Shown here one piece after another: positions 56,589 to 64,000 of a stretch of DNA of 64,000 nucleotides (within the stretch, counting starts at the first letter, position 1; each line of letters opens with the position of its first letter). The stretch lies in contig OZ244061.1 in assembly GCA_965215475.1 (NCBI GenBank), positions 1,550,001-1,614,000 on the forward strand, written 5' to 3'. A program made the translations under genes and the position numbers. The stretch comes from Bin80 sp965215475. GTDB taxonomy: Bacteria > Bacteroidota > Rhodothermia > Rhodothermales > Bin80. Below the pieces are notes generated by a model, which saw nothing but the letters and a program-made list of their open reading frames with translations, made no database searches and was not told the origin of the DNA.

Positions 56589-57728
56589 TTAGAACGCTTC
56601 TGATGATTTTCCTTCCGACACCTTTACTCCTACTCCAAGATCAAATTCGTAGCCGTAGATGTATTCTTCCCAGGGGGAGGACACATACAAATAATCTTGA
56701 TGCAGGAGAAAGTCCAAAGGAGGAACATCCTTTCTTTCTTCCGTGTCATTGATGGGGCGGAAGATCACTTTTCTTATAAGCTTATAGCTATTCTCAGACA
56801 AATCGAAAATATAATTTTCAGTCCTGTGCCCTCTTGCAATCAAATAGCGAGAATCAATGAATTTGATTGTCCCAATAAAGGTGAATGATCCTGGCTCCAT
56901 CACTTCTTTAGAAACTCCGTCAGGAAGCCCAACAGGCGTGAAGTTACGAACATCAGCTCCCTCGAACCGGATCGTCTGCAAATGTCTGAACTGATCATCA
57001 TAAACAAAGATATACGGGAACCCGCTATATGCCATGGCAATTCGATTTCCCTCGGGAGAAACCGTCATCGAGTTGGCATTTTCACCTGACCGATCGGGAA
57101 GATCCAAAACAGGCAGCAATCCGATGGACGGAATCCAGTCATAAGGTGGGGATGTACTGCGAGCACAAACTAACCAGTCTTCTCTAGGGCATTGTAGAAA
57201 TACATAATCAGGGGAGACTGAAAATCTTCGATGTGTCGTCATACCCGGAAGGAAGAACGAATGAACATATTCAAATTTGTCCGTGAATACTTGTATTCGT
57301 TCCAGTTCAGAGACAAATATATACGAGCCATTGTATTGTAACCCTGTTAAAAAATCAAACTCTCCGGGGCCTTTTCCTAGGCGACCAATTTTTCGACTGA
57401 GGTGTCCATCCGTTCCTACCGAAAAGATATTCCCAGATCTCTCCGAAATGTAAAGACTGTCCCCGATCACGATCATATGCCTAGGTCTGCCAAGGATTAA
57501 TGAATCAGTCGGAAGTCCTAATCTGGTCGTTGCAACCCATGTTTCCGCTTCAGTGTCTGTATTGACCACAAAATGTGGGGCAGCAGCCAGAAGGCGGTCA
57601 ATGGCAGGGGAATCCTCAAATCGAGTAATCGATATTTCCTCGCTATGACATGCAGGAAAGCATAAAAGAAACAGGACCCCCCCCAACCCTACCAAATGAC
57701 CATCTGTAGAGACTAGAAATAGAATCAA
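56589..57728 (-). CDS. Six-bladed beta-propeller lipoprotein, start beside a G8 tract
   Basis: 379 residues from TTG 57728. A lipoprotein signal (VLFLLCFPAC) is followed by NHL/6-bladed-propeller blades: GRPRHMIVIGDSLYISERSG, KIGRLGKGPGEFDFLTGL, RIQVFTDKFEYVHSFF, MTVSPEGNRIAMAYSG. Such lipoproteins are common in Bacteroidota at the cell surface; the ligand is unknown. A better-looking ATG at about 57749 (MYQSWIDSISSLYRW) lies in another frame and would join the body if the G8 tract at 57684-57677 had 7 or 10 G. A small Cys-rich secreted peptide is encoded just upstream, an arrangement reminiscent of propeller/NVEAL-type pairs. Confidence 0.8.
   Translation of the reverse strand: MILFLVSTDGHLVGLGGVLFLLCFPACHSEEISITRFEDSPAIDRLLAAAPHFVVNTDTEAETWVATTRLGLPTDSLILGRPRHMIVIGDSLYISERSGNIFSVGTDGHLSRKIGRLGKGPGEFDFLTGLQYNGSYIFVSELERIQVFTDKFEYVHSFFLPGMTTHRRFSVSPDYVFLQCPREDWLVCARSTSPPYDWIPSIGLLPVLDLPDRSGENANSMTVSPEGNRIAMAYSGFPYIFVYDDQFRHLQTIRFEGADVRNFTPVGLPDGVSKEVMEPGSFTFIGTIKFIDSRYLIARGHRTENYIFDLSENSYKLIRKVIFRPINDTEERKDVPPLDFLLHQDYLYVSSPWEEYIYGYEFDLGVGVKVSEGKSSEAF
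57677..57684 (-). repeat. Homopolymer G8 tract at the start of the propeller lipoprotein gene
   Basis: Eight C on the plus strand, inside the signal-peptide region. Loss of one G would link the upstream ATG to the propeller frame. Confidence 0.7.
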
Positions 57729-57883
57729 TCCACGATTGATACATGTCTATATTGCTCAGAATGAACAACTTACATTATTGCATTTCCATACCGCACAAGG
57801 AGCCTGACCAGTATCCACTACCACTACTTTCAAGATATCCGGCGTCTCCGCAATCAATTATCATCTTCCATGTATCACCATCG

Positions 57884-58021
57884 CTAACAACAGTGGTTTG
57901 CACACTCACCATTGTTGCAATATAGGCCTCTCACTTCCCCCGCCTCTTGAGATTGAGTTGAAAGAATACCCCCAATAAACAGAAACATACACATGCATGC
58001 TAGACTAGCCATGAATTTCAT
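57884..58021 (-). CDS. Small Cys-rich secreted peptide
   Basis: ATG 58021 opens a signal peptide (MKFMASLACMCMFLFIGGIL) followed by QEAGEVRGLYCNNGECANHC and stop at 57884; 45 residues. In an alternative frame the sequence stays coding-like to 57775 (VVSDGDTWKMIIDCGDAGYL, then SGSGYWSGSLCGMEMQ). So the true product may be about 80 residues with a frameshift here. Size, signal peptide, late Cys and position just upstream of a beta-propeller lipoprotein resemble NVEAL-like peptides, but the motif itself is not present. Confidence 0.5.
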   Translation of the reverse strand: MKFMASLACMCMFLFIGGILSTQSQEAGEVRGLYCNNGECANHCC

Positions 58022-58549
58022 TTTGAACTGTTTTTGTTTGAATTGAATGATAAACACACAACCTACGACACAACAACGAGAATTCCAAACGACTCTGGGA
58101 TTCAATAAATGATATCAAACTGGGAACTCGGTTAGATTCTGCTGCAATACTGTATGTTCAGATCATTGCTATCTCCACACTCCAAAAAATGTTGCGACGA
58201 TGTGGCAACTTGACCTGAATACACATCTGGCTGGTAAAACCTGCCGAGGTTATCTGACCGAGTATATTTCATGCTCCTTTACATTCGAAGAAAGTTGTGC
58301 GGCAACGCAGTAGGTTGCAAATGAGTTTCCAGCTTCCCAAAGTAGAAGATCGAAAATCTGAACCAATTCGCCCTGATTATAAATGTCTGGTGAGCACAAT
58401 TCCCGATTTCACCGATTACCCCCTGTATATTATCAACAAATATTGGGTCTTCGCCTTTCATCAAATATTTATGTCTTTTTGTAGAGGTATTTGGCTCCGA
58501 GATTGGACGACATGCACGAGTAGAAGTCGGGATGAATTCCCACATACCT
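58022..58549. other. Region downstream of the subtilase gene
   Basis: No secure gene. At 58480-58548 it contains a diverged copy of the small ORF found after the subtilase relic: the MWEF start is kept, then an insertion of about 27 bp breaks the frame before SSNLGAKYLYKKT. The remaining ~450 bp show nothing I recognise. Confidence 0.45.
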
Positions 58550-60040
58550 CTATGACTTAATCCTCATCGTGCGTTTCAAAGCAGCTTCGGCATTGATGAG
58601 ACGACCAACCACTGGGGTATCTGGGATTTCTGTACCGGTTTCATGCAGAATCGTGAATGCTTCTTCTGATGTAAGCTTTGGGTCCATGGACCGCATTACG
58701 CCTACCAATCCTGCAACCATGGGAGTTGCCATTGAGGTCCCGCTCATGGACTTATATTGCCCATCAAGAAATGAGGAATAGATATCTACACCGGGAGCAG
58801 CAAGTGGACGCGAAAGATTCCCGACCATATTGGAAAAATCGGCCCGGGAAAGATCCTGATCTACTGCAGCAACTGCGATCACACCATCGATATTCGATGG
58901 AAAATGATCGATCGCATCTTCACTGGAATTCCCCGCTGAGGCCGCAATAATCACCCCGCGATTCAATGCATATTCCACCGCATTGACGAGTACTCTAGGT
59001 TGCACCTGTGATTTACTTCCCAAGGACATTGAAATTATGTCTGCTTGGGCTTTCGTTGCATCAATGATTGACTGAGCAATCTGCTCCAGTGAACCCTGGC
59101 CACTTTCAGAGAGTGCCCGGAATCCCAGTATTTCTATGAACTGCCCTTCCCAGTTCAAGGAGGAAATCCCAAGACCATTATTGGTCACCGCACCCGCAAG
59201 CCCTGCGCAGTGTGTCCCGTGGCCATGTGCATCGTTATCCACTCCTCCAGTATAAACGGCTTGTAAATCATCATGTACGGATTCCACCCCCGTATCCAGG
59301 ATGGCGACCCGAGCTTTGCGCACCGGAATGACATTTTTCAATACTGCATGGGCTTCATGTGCTCGAACCGCGCTCAATCCCCACTGCAAATCTATATATG
59401 GATCGTCCGCGATGACATCTCTTGACGATGGAATCGATTTACGACCTGGCACAGGTAGTGACAGGTGTACATCCGTATTGATCTCTACGTAGTCAACATT
59501 CTCAGAATCTGCCCAGAGTGCATCCATCAAAGAATTTATGTGGCGCGGTGACGCCTGGACTAGATACACTTGGGCCAGATCGATATCTTCAGAGAGGGAA
59601 ACCGTGGGAAAAGCCCGCTCCCATGTCTCTGCAAAGCGATTCAAGGTCCCCTCGACCTCATCGATTGAATCATCTGGGCCTAATTCGACCAGAATTGATT
59701 GCAATTCACGATCCCACATTGACTGCCATAGGACTCTGATACCAAAGAGTACGCCAGACAGAACGAGTGACGCTATCCCTAAAATTAAGAAGGGGCGCGC
59801 GCTTTCGGCCAGTTTTCTGACCCCCATATACGCCGCGGCCAGAACCAAACTGATCCCCGTATCACGAAATAGTTCTATTGCAACCTGAAGGATTCCTCCA
59901 CCTGACCAGAGTCTCACAATCACCGTGCCCGCCGCCAAAGCAAAACCAACCAAGATTGCCCAAGAACCGTTCTGCTTGTGTCCAATGCCGATCGCAATTA
60001 AGAGCAGTGCAATTGCTGTGATCACAGTCAAAGTATCCAT
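58550..60040 (-). CDS. Membrane-anchored subtilisin-like serine protease (S8)
   Basis: 496 residues. The N-terminal ~110 residues have three or four hydrophobic segments (VITAIALLLIAIGIG; AILVGFALAAGTVIV; FLILGIASLVLSGVLFGI), so the enzyme is membrane-bound. An inhibitor-like propeptide region follows (about 115-195). The catalytic domain has the Asp in VAILDTGVESVHDD, the His in HGHGTHCAGLAGA, the oxyanion Asn region IIAASAGNSS and the Ser in MSGTSMATPMVAG. There is no signal for secretion beyond the anchor. A degraded paralogous cassette lies 2 kb away next to an AAA ATPase. Whether the protease domain faces in or out cannot be decided. Confidence 0.9.
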   Translation of the reverse strand: MDTLTVITAIALLLIAIGIGHKQNGSWAILVGFALAAGTVIVRLWSGGGILQVAIELFRDTGISLVLAAAYMGVRKLAESARPFLILGIASLVLSGVLFGIRVLWQSMWDRELQSILVELGPDDSIDEVEGTLNRFAETWERAFPTVSLSEDIDLAQVYLVQASPRHINSLMDALWADSENVDYVEINTDVHLSLPVPGRKSIPSSRDVIADDPYIDLQWGLSAVRAHEAHAVLKNVIPVRKARVAILDTGVESVHDDLQAVYTGGVDNDAHGHGTHCAGLAGAVTNNGLGISSLNWEGQFIEILGFRALSESGQGSLEQIAQSIIDATKAQADIISMSLGSKSQVQPRVLVNAVEYALNRGVIIAASAGNSSEDAIDHFPSNIDGVIAVAAVDQDLSRADFSNMVGNLSRPLAAPGVDIYSSFLDGQYKSMSGTSMATPMVAGLVGVMRSMDPKLTSEEAFTILHETGTEIPDTPVVGRLINAEAALKRTMRIKS

Positions 60041-60130
60041 TCGACATCAGGATGAGGTCTGTTGACTACGATGAGTGATGCAAGGGGTTGCATTCCGCAG
60101 TATATTTCATGAATTCAAACGTTTCTTCGC

Positions 60131-61618
60131 ATGTCGTACATCTTAGCACTAGACCAGGGAACTACCAGCTCACGCGCAATCATTTTTGACCAAGATGGAG
60201 CCATCGTCACAATGGCGCAGCAAGAATTCCCTCAGATCTACCCTCAACCTGGATGGGTTGAGCATGATGCAAATGACATCTGGCAATCGCAAAAGTCGGT
60301 AGCGAATCAGGCTCTTCAACAATGTGGACTTCTCTCTGAAGATATTAATGCCATCGGTATTACGAATCAACGCGAAACCACAGTGATGTGGGATAGAGTA
60401 ACCGGCAAACCGCTCTATCATGCCATCGTATGGCAAGATCGGCGCACCGCCAAAGAATGTGACCGATTGCGCTTGGCAGGACATGCAGATTTATTCCAGA
60501 CTCGTACAGGCCTTGTACTCGATGCCTATTTCTCTGGGACAAAAATCAAATGGCTCCTAGATCATGTGCCTGATGCGCGGAAAATGGCGGCGAGTGGCCG
60601 ATTATGTGTCGGTACTATTGATACCTGGCTTATCTGGAATCTAACCAATGGCCAGAAGTACTGCACCGATCTCTCGAATGCAAGCCGTACACTTCTCTGC
60701 AATATTCATCAACATGATTGGGATGAAGATCTCTGTGCGTTACTAGATATTCCCATCGAAATTCTACCTTCCATCGTCCCGTCAAGTGGCATTCTTGGCG
60801 AAACAAATTTTTTGGGGAGCCCGATCCCCGTTTCGGGAGTCGCCGGCGATCAACAGGCCGCACTCTTTGGACAAGTTTGTACCAAACCTGGCATGGTCAA
60901 GAATACCTACGGCACAGGTTGTTTCTTGCTCATGAATACGGGAACAGATTCTACCCCTTCTACAAATCGACTCCTCACCACCGTAGCTTGGCAGTTAGGA
61001 GATCACACCCAATATGCCCTAGAGGGAAGTGTTTTTGTCGGAGGTGCCGTGGTGCAGTGGCTCCGAGATGAACTTGGGATCATTCGCTCATCTTCTGAGA
61101 TTGAGAAGCTAGCTATGCAGGTAAACGATAACGGTGGGGTTACGATTGTACCTGCATTCACGGGATTGGGGGCTCCTCATTGGGATCCCTATGCACGGGG
61201 GACCATTACGGGATTAACACGTGGAAGCAGTGCCGCTCATATTGCCCGCGCAGCACTCGAAAGCATTGCCTATCAAAGTGCTGATGTGATTAAATCTATG
61301 GAAGCAGATGCAGGCACGAACTTGAAAGAGGTGCGTGTCGATGGAGGCGCAACTGCAAATAATCTGTTGATGCAATTTCAGGCTGATATCCTTGGTGTTC
61401 CCGTGATTCGACCCGTCGTTCGCGAAACTACCGCTCTGGGGGCAGCTTACCTGGCTGGAATTGCCGTGGGGCACTGGTCAGATACAAATGCGATCAGTAA
61501 CTTGTGGCAGATTGATCAGATCTTTGAACCCCAAATGCCTCGGTCCATCGCACTGGAACGGATGGAAACTTGGGCTGAGGCGGTTGAACGTTCCAAAGGT
61601 TGGATCCACAAATCCTAA
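60131..61618 (+). CDS. glpK: Glycerol kinase
   Basis: 495 residues, FGGY family. The N-terminal phosphate-binding LALDQGTTSSRAIIFD, substrate residues in ITNQRETTVMWDR and IVWQDRRTA, the GTIDTWLIWNLT signature region, YGTGCFLLMNTG and DGGATANNLLMQFQADI are all present. It phosphorylates glycerol to glycerol-3-phosphate. It is divergent from the subtilase gene and followed 13 bp later by a glycerol-facilitator-type channel, so glycerol uptake and trapping are co-expressed. No glpD is in view. Confidence 0.97.
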   Translation: MSYILALDQGTTSSRAIIFDQDGAIVTMAQQEFPQIYPQPGWVEHDANDIWQSQKSVANQALQQCGLLSEDINAIGITNQRETTVMWDRVTGKPLYHAIVWQDRRTAKECDRLRLAGHADLFQTRTGLVLDAYFSGTKIKWLLDHVPDARKMAASGRLCVGTIDTWLIWNLTNGQKYCTDLSNASRTLLCNIHQHDWDEDLCALLDIPIEILPSIVPSSGILGETNFLGSPIPVSGVAGDQQAALFGQVCTKPGMVKNTYGTGCFLLMNTGTDSTPSTNRLLTTVAWQLGDHTQYALEGSVFVGGAVVQWLRDELGIIRSSSEIEKLAMQVNDNGGVTIVPAFTGLGAPHWDPYARGTITGLTRGSSAAHIARAALESIAYQSADVIKSMEADAGTNLKEVRVDGGATANNLLMQFQADILGVPVIRPVVRETTALGAAYLAGIAVGHWSDTNAISNLWQIDQIFEPQMPRSIALERMETWAEAVERSKGWIHKS

Positions 61619-61631
61619 ACAAACCCGGCAC

Positions 61632-62342
61632 ATGAGTCCATTTATTGCTGAATTCATCGGAACAACCATCCTACTCCTTCTCGGAAATGCGGTGGTTGCA
61701 AACGTGATCCTAAAGAAGACTAAAGGCCATAATGCCGGTTGGATCGCGATCAATTTAGGATGGGGGGTCGCTGTATTTGTAGCGGTATTTATCGTGGCAA
61801 AGTATAGCGGCGCACATATCAACCCTGCGGTCACATTGGGACTTGCAATTGCTGGTGAATTTTCGTGGAGTTCTGTTCCTCTATACTTGATTGCACAGTT
61901 TTTAGGAGGTGCCTTGGGGGCATTTTTGGTATGGATCCATTACCGGAATCATTTTGACGCTACCGAGGATGCAGATGTTATGCGTGCCGTTTTCTGTACC
62001 GCTCCAGCAATTCGAAACGTTCCTTCCAATCTCTTGAGCGAGATCATCGCCACATTCGTACTTGTATTCGCGGTGCTCTACATTGCAGAACCAGATGTGG
62101 GTCTTGGCGCACTGGATGCACTTCCCGTTGGTATTATTGTTCTGGCGATTGGACTCACATTGGGAGGAACCACAGGCTATGCGATCAACCCGGCCCGTGA
62201 TCTTAGCCCACGCATGATCCACGCTCTTCTCCCCATCAAAAACAAAGAGGGAAGCGACTGGAGCTATGCATGGATTCCAGTTGTGGGGCCAATCATTGGG
62301 GGCTTATTGGCAGGGATCTCTTTTCTTCTTCTTGGGAGTTAA
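61632..62342 (+). CDS. glpF: Aquaporin-family glycerol facilitator
   Basis: 236 residues from ATG 61632 (MSPFIAEFIGTTILLLLGNA); an in-frame upstream extension lies inside glpK and is not used. Six membrane helices plus the two half-helices with NPA motifs: HINPAVTLG near residue 62 and YAINPARDLSPRM near 190. The Asp after the second NPA-Arg (NPARD) is characteristic of glyceroporins and not of water-only channels. It follows glpK by 13 bp. Confidence 0.95.
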   Translation: MSPFIAEFIGTTILLLLGNAVVANVILKKTKGHNAGWIAINLGWGVAVFVAVFIVAKYSGAHINPAVTLGLAIAGEFSWSSVPLYLIAQFLGGALGAFLVWIHYRNHFDATEDADVMRAVFCTAPAIRNVPSNLLSEIIATFVLVFAVLYIAEPDVGLGALDALPVGIIVLAIGLTLGGTTGYAINPARDLSPRMIHALLPIKNKEGSDWSYAWIPVVGPIIGGLLAGISFLLLGS

Positions 62343-62364
62343 TTATGCCCGGCGGTTATATAGA

Positions 62365-64000
62365 CTAACGAGTACGTACAATGGCCTGAGTAACACGGAG
62401 TTGATCTGTACTCAGAACGACCCAATACATCCCAATCGGGAGAACATACTCTCTTGAAGAAAGCACAAATGAATGTCTCCCAGGCGGTTTGAATTCGTCC
62501 TCTACTAACGTGGCAACACTGCGCCCAATCGTATCGAATATCTGTAATGTAATGGGACTGGCAGTTTGCAGAGAATAGTCAACCTGTACTTGTTCATTGA
62601 ATATAGTAGGATATGCTTCAATGCTCAGATTTTCAATGTCAGGAATCACCTCCAAGGAGGTGGCTACTGGAGACGCCACCATATCACTCGCTCCACTTTC
62701 TATTGAATTATCACTGACAGATCGCACAAAATACCACTGTTTCCCCTCATCCGTGTTTGGAGTATCCTTAAACTCGGTTTCCCCGGTTAAGGCAATGAGG
62801 TTTCTTGTATCTTCTGCAGCTAAATCTGCATTTGGCTTTGCCTCACTGTGCACCCGATATACCGTATAGCGCAAGGGCGAATCACCAAACACGTCCCAAG
62901 TCAGTACGACTGAATTCCCATCTTTTTTGGCAACTAGATTGAACGGGACCGAGGGTGGAGTTTGATCCTTCCATTCCATGGATGGCGGTAAGGAAGGAAA
63001 TTTGTATAATCCCCTCCGTATGATCTGCGAAAAACGAAACGCTCGAAATGGTTGCAAATGGGTTGCACGGAAAAAGACACTCCCTAAAATATCAGGATGA
63101 TTGCGATTAAATTCAACCTGTTTGGGAATCTGTGTGGCATTGAAGTCGGTCCCGGCCCTATACAGTGCATGGCCCGTATATAAGTGACGATCCTCAGATG
63201 CACTGGCCCACCACCTTGCCAATCTCGCATAATCCTGTTCGCCTCCGAGAGCCCAATACAATTGTGGAACCAGATAGTCTATCGTCTTCCGCTTGATCCA
63301 TTCCGTTGCATCCGCAAAGATTCGGTTATATGCATCCAGTCCACTGATCCCTCGTGGTACTCCATTTCTCCAAATTCCAAACGGACTGATTCCAAACTTC
63401 AACGATGAGTCATATGTGCGCAAACTATCCGCAATCTGTGCGACCAGTAGATTGACATTGTCTCGCCGCCACTCGTTAATGTCGGTGAAACCTCGACCTT
63501 CCCGCTCGAATGTCTCTCGATCTGGGCTGTTGGAAAGAGTAAAATGATTTGGTGGGTAAGGATAGAAATAATCATCAAAATGAACCCCATCCACATCATA
63601 ACGTCGAGCAAGATCCATCACGATCATAGATACATAATCTCGCACAGCTTGTCTGCCTGGATCTAGATATGCATTGGATCCAGATCTGTATGTCCACTCC
63701 GGATGGGTTTTTATGATATGATTATTGGCTACGTCCCAACTAGCATTCGTCGCATGCACTCGGTAAGGATTGACCCACGCGTGCACTTCCATCCCACGAA
63801 GGTGAGCCTCTTCAACCGTAAAGCTCAGAGGGTCATAACTCGGTGCTCTTCCTTGAACACCAGTGAGAAGGTGCGACCACGGCTCATAATTGGATTCATA
63901 CATCGCATCTCCAAAGGAACGAACCTGAAAGAACACTGCGTTGATCCCTGCGTCCTTGAGATAATCCAATAATCGCTTCATCCGATCTTTCTGCCCTTTT
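62365..64000 (-). CDS. Family-10-like (GHL10/DUF187) glycoside hydrolase with T9SS domain, N-terminus beyond the window
   Basis: The frame stays open to 64000; visible part about 545 residues. The TIM-barrel GHL10 region has AGINAVFFQVRSFGDAMY, GMEVHAWVNPYRV, YDVDGVHFDDYFYP (catalytic Asp region) and FGISPFGIWRNG, then DYLVPQLYW. A fibronectin type III-like domain follows (SVPFNLVAKKDGNSVVLTWD). The end is a T9SS type A sorting domain (PTIFNEQVQVDYSLQTASPI, then QIFDTIGRSVATL), so it is exported by the type IX system. Proteins of this family are thought to act on cell-wall or surface polysaccharides. Convergent with glpF (22 bp). Confidence 0.9.
   Translation of the reverse strand, partial: KGQKDRMKRLLDYLKDAGINAVFFQVRSFGDAMYESNYEPWSHLLTGVQGRAPSYDPLSFTVEEAHLRGMEVHAWVNPYRVHATNASWDVANNHIIKTHPEWTYRSGSNAYLDPGRQAVRDYVSMIVMDLARRYDVDGVHFDDYFYPYPPNHFTLSNSPDRETFEREGRGFTDINEWRRDNVNLLVAQIADSLRTYDSSLKFGISPFGIWRNGVPRGISGLDAYNRIFADATEWIKRKTIDYLVPQLYWALGGEQDYARLARWWASASEDRHLYTGHALYRAGTDFNATQIPKQVEFNRNHPDILGSVFFRATHLQPFRAFRFSQIIRRGLYKFPSLPPSMEWKDQTPPSVPFNLVAKKDGNSVVLTWDVFGDSPLRYTVYRVHSEAKPNADLAAEDTRNLIALTGETEFKDTPNTDEGKQWYFVRSVSDNSIESGASDMVASPVATSLEVIPDIENLSIEAYPTIFNEQVQVDYSLQTASPITLQIFDTIGRSVATLVEDEFKPPGRHSFVLSSREYVLPIGMYWVVLSTDQLRVTQAIVRTR

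Noticed and set aside
61461..61631. Longer start for the glycerol facilitator inside glpK
   Set aside because: The extension is the out-of-frame shadow of glpK; the membrane protein clearly begins at ATG 61632.
1..64000. CRISPR array or cas genes
   Set aside because: No regularly spaced direct repeats and no Cas-like frames were seen anywhere in the window.

Overview
The window looks like a chromosomal segment of an FCB-group bacterium, probably of the Rhodothermota/Balneolota side of the Bacteroidota assemblage. The reasons are gene-family content: several TonB-dependent receptors with N-terminal carboxypeptidase-like domains, a receptor/DUF4249 lipoprotein pair, a DUF4920 lipoprotein, a six-bladed beta-propeller lipoprotein, and a secreted glycosidase-like protein with a type IX secretion (T9SS) C-terminal domain. 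The taxonomic placement is inference; no rRNA marker is present.

Region 1 (1-8.5 kb, all minus strand) is a respiratory complex I operon, nuoABCDEF-[DUF4920 lipoprotein]-nuoGH, followed directly by rpe. The lipoprotein is an unusual insertion, and nuoI-N do not follow nuoH. Region 2 (8.9-17.3 kb) holds a short-chain dehydrogenase, two tandem paralogous TonB receptors and purB.

Region 3 (17.7-28.3 kb) is an insertion-sequence nest: a decayed IS4-family element, a solo IS110 end, a complete ISL3-family element, a two-gene AAA ATPase/DUF4276 (defence-like) unit, a broken folK, relics of ISL3 and IS1634-type transposases, and an IS1380-type transposase gene interrupted by an IS110-family element. 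The non-transposase end of the IS110 element contains what reads as a bridge RNA: four short segments match the two flanks of the insertion and the two element ends, in the order expected for a bridge RNA. Region 4 (28.7-37.0 kb) has a DUF4249/TonB-receptor pair, a lipoprotein gene cleanly interrupted by a second copy of the ISL3 element (8-bp target duplication; the uninterrupted frame can be rebuilt), an ECF sigma factor, an Lrp regulator and a gene split by an amber codon.

Region 5 (37.1-41.9 kb) is housekeeping: tRNA(CAT), feoAAB and proS. Region 6 (42.0-50.9 kb) is a defence-like island on the minus strand: PLD-SNF2 helicase, a TrlF-like PHP/ATPase carrying a G10 tract that puts it out of frame, and an AlbA_2 ATP-binding protein with a single-base frameshift, interrupted by an IS66 element. 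Region 7 (50.9-60.0 kb) has thrS (no TGS domain), an unusual single ORF joining an AlkD-type DNA-glycosylase domain to a PLP threonine-dehydratase domain, an AAA ATPase, a degraded and an intact membrane-anchored subtilase cassette, and a beta-propeller lipoprotein downstream of a small Cys-rich secreted peptide. Region 8 (60.1-64.0 kb) is glpK-glpF and a partial family-10-like glycosidase.

A recurrent feature is the number of genes broken by one indel or stop (folK, trlF, AlbA_2, IS110, IS1380, IS4, IS1634, amber-split gene). This may be real decay or phase variation, or it may partly be indel error in the source assembly. All calls are by eye from motifs; no database search was run.
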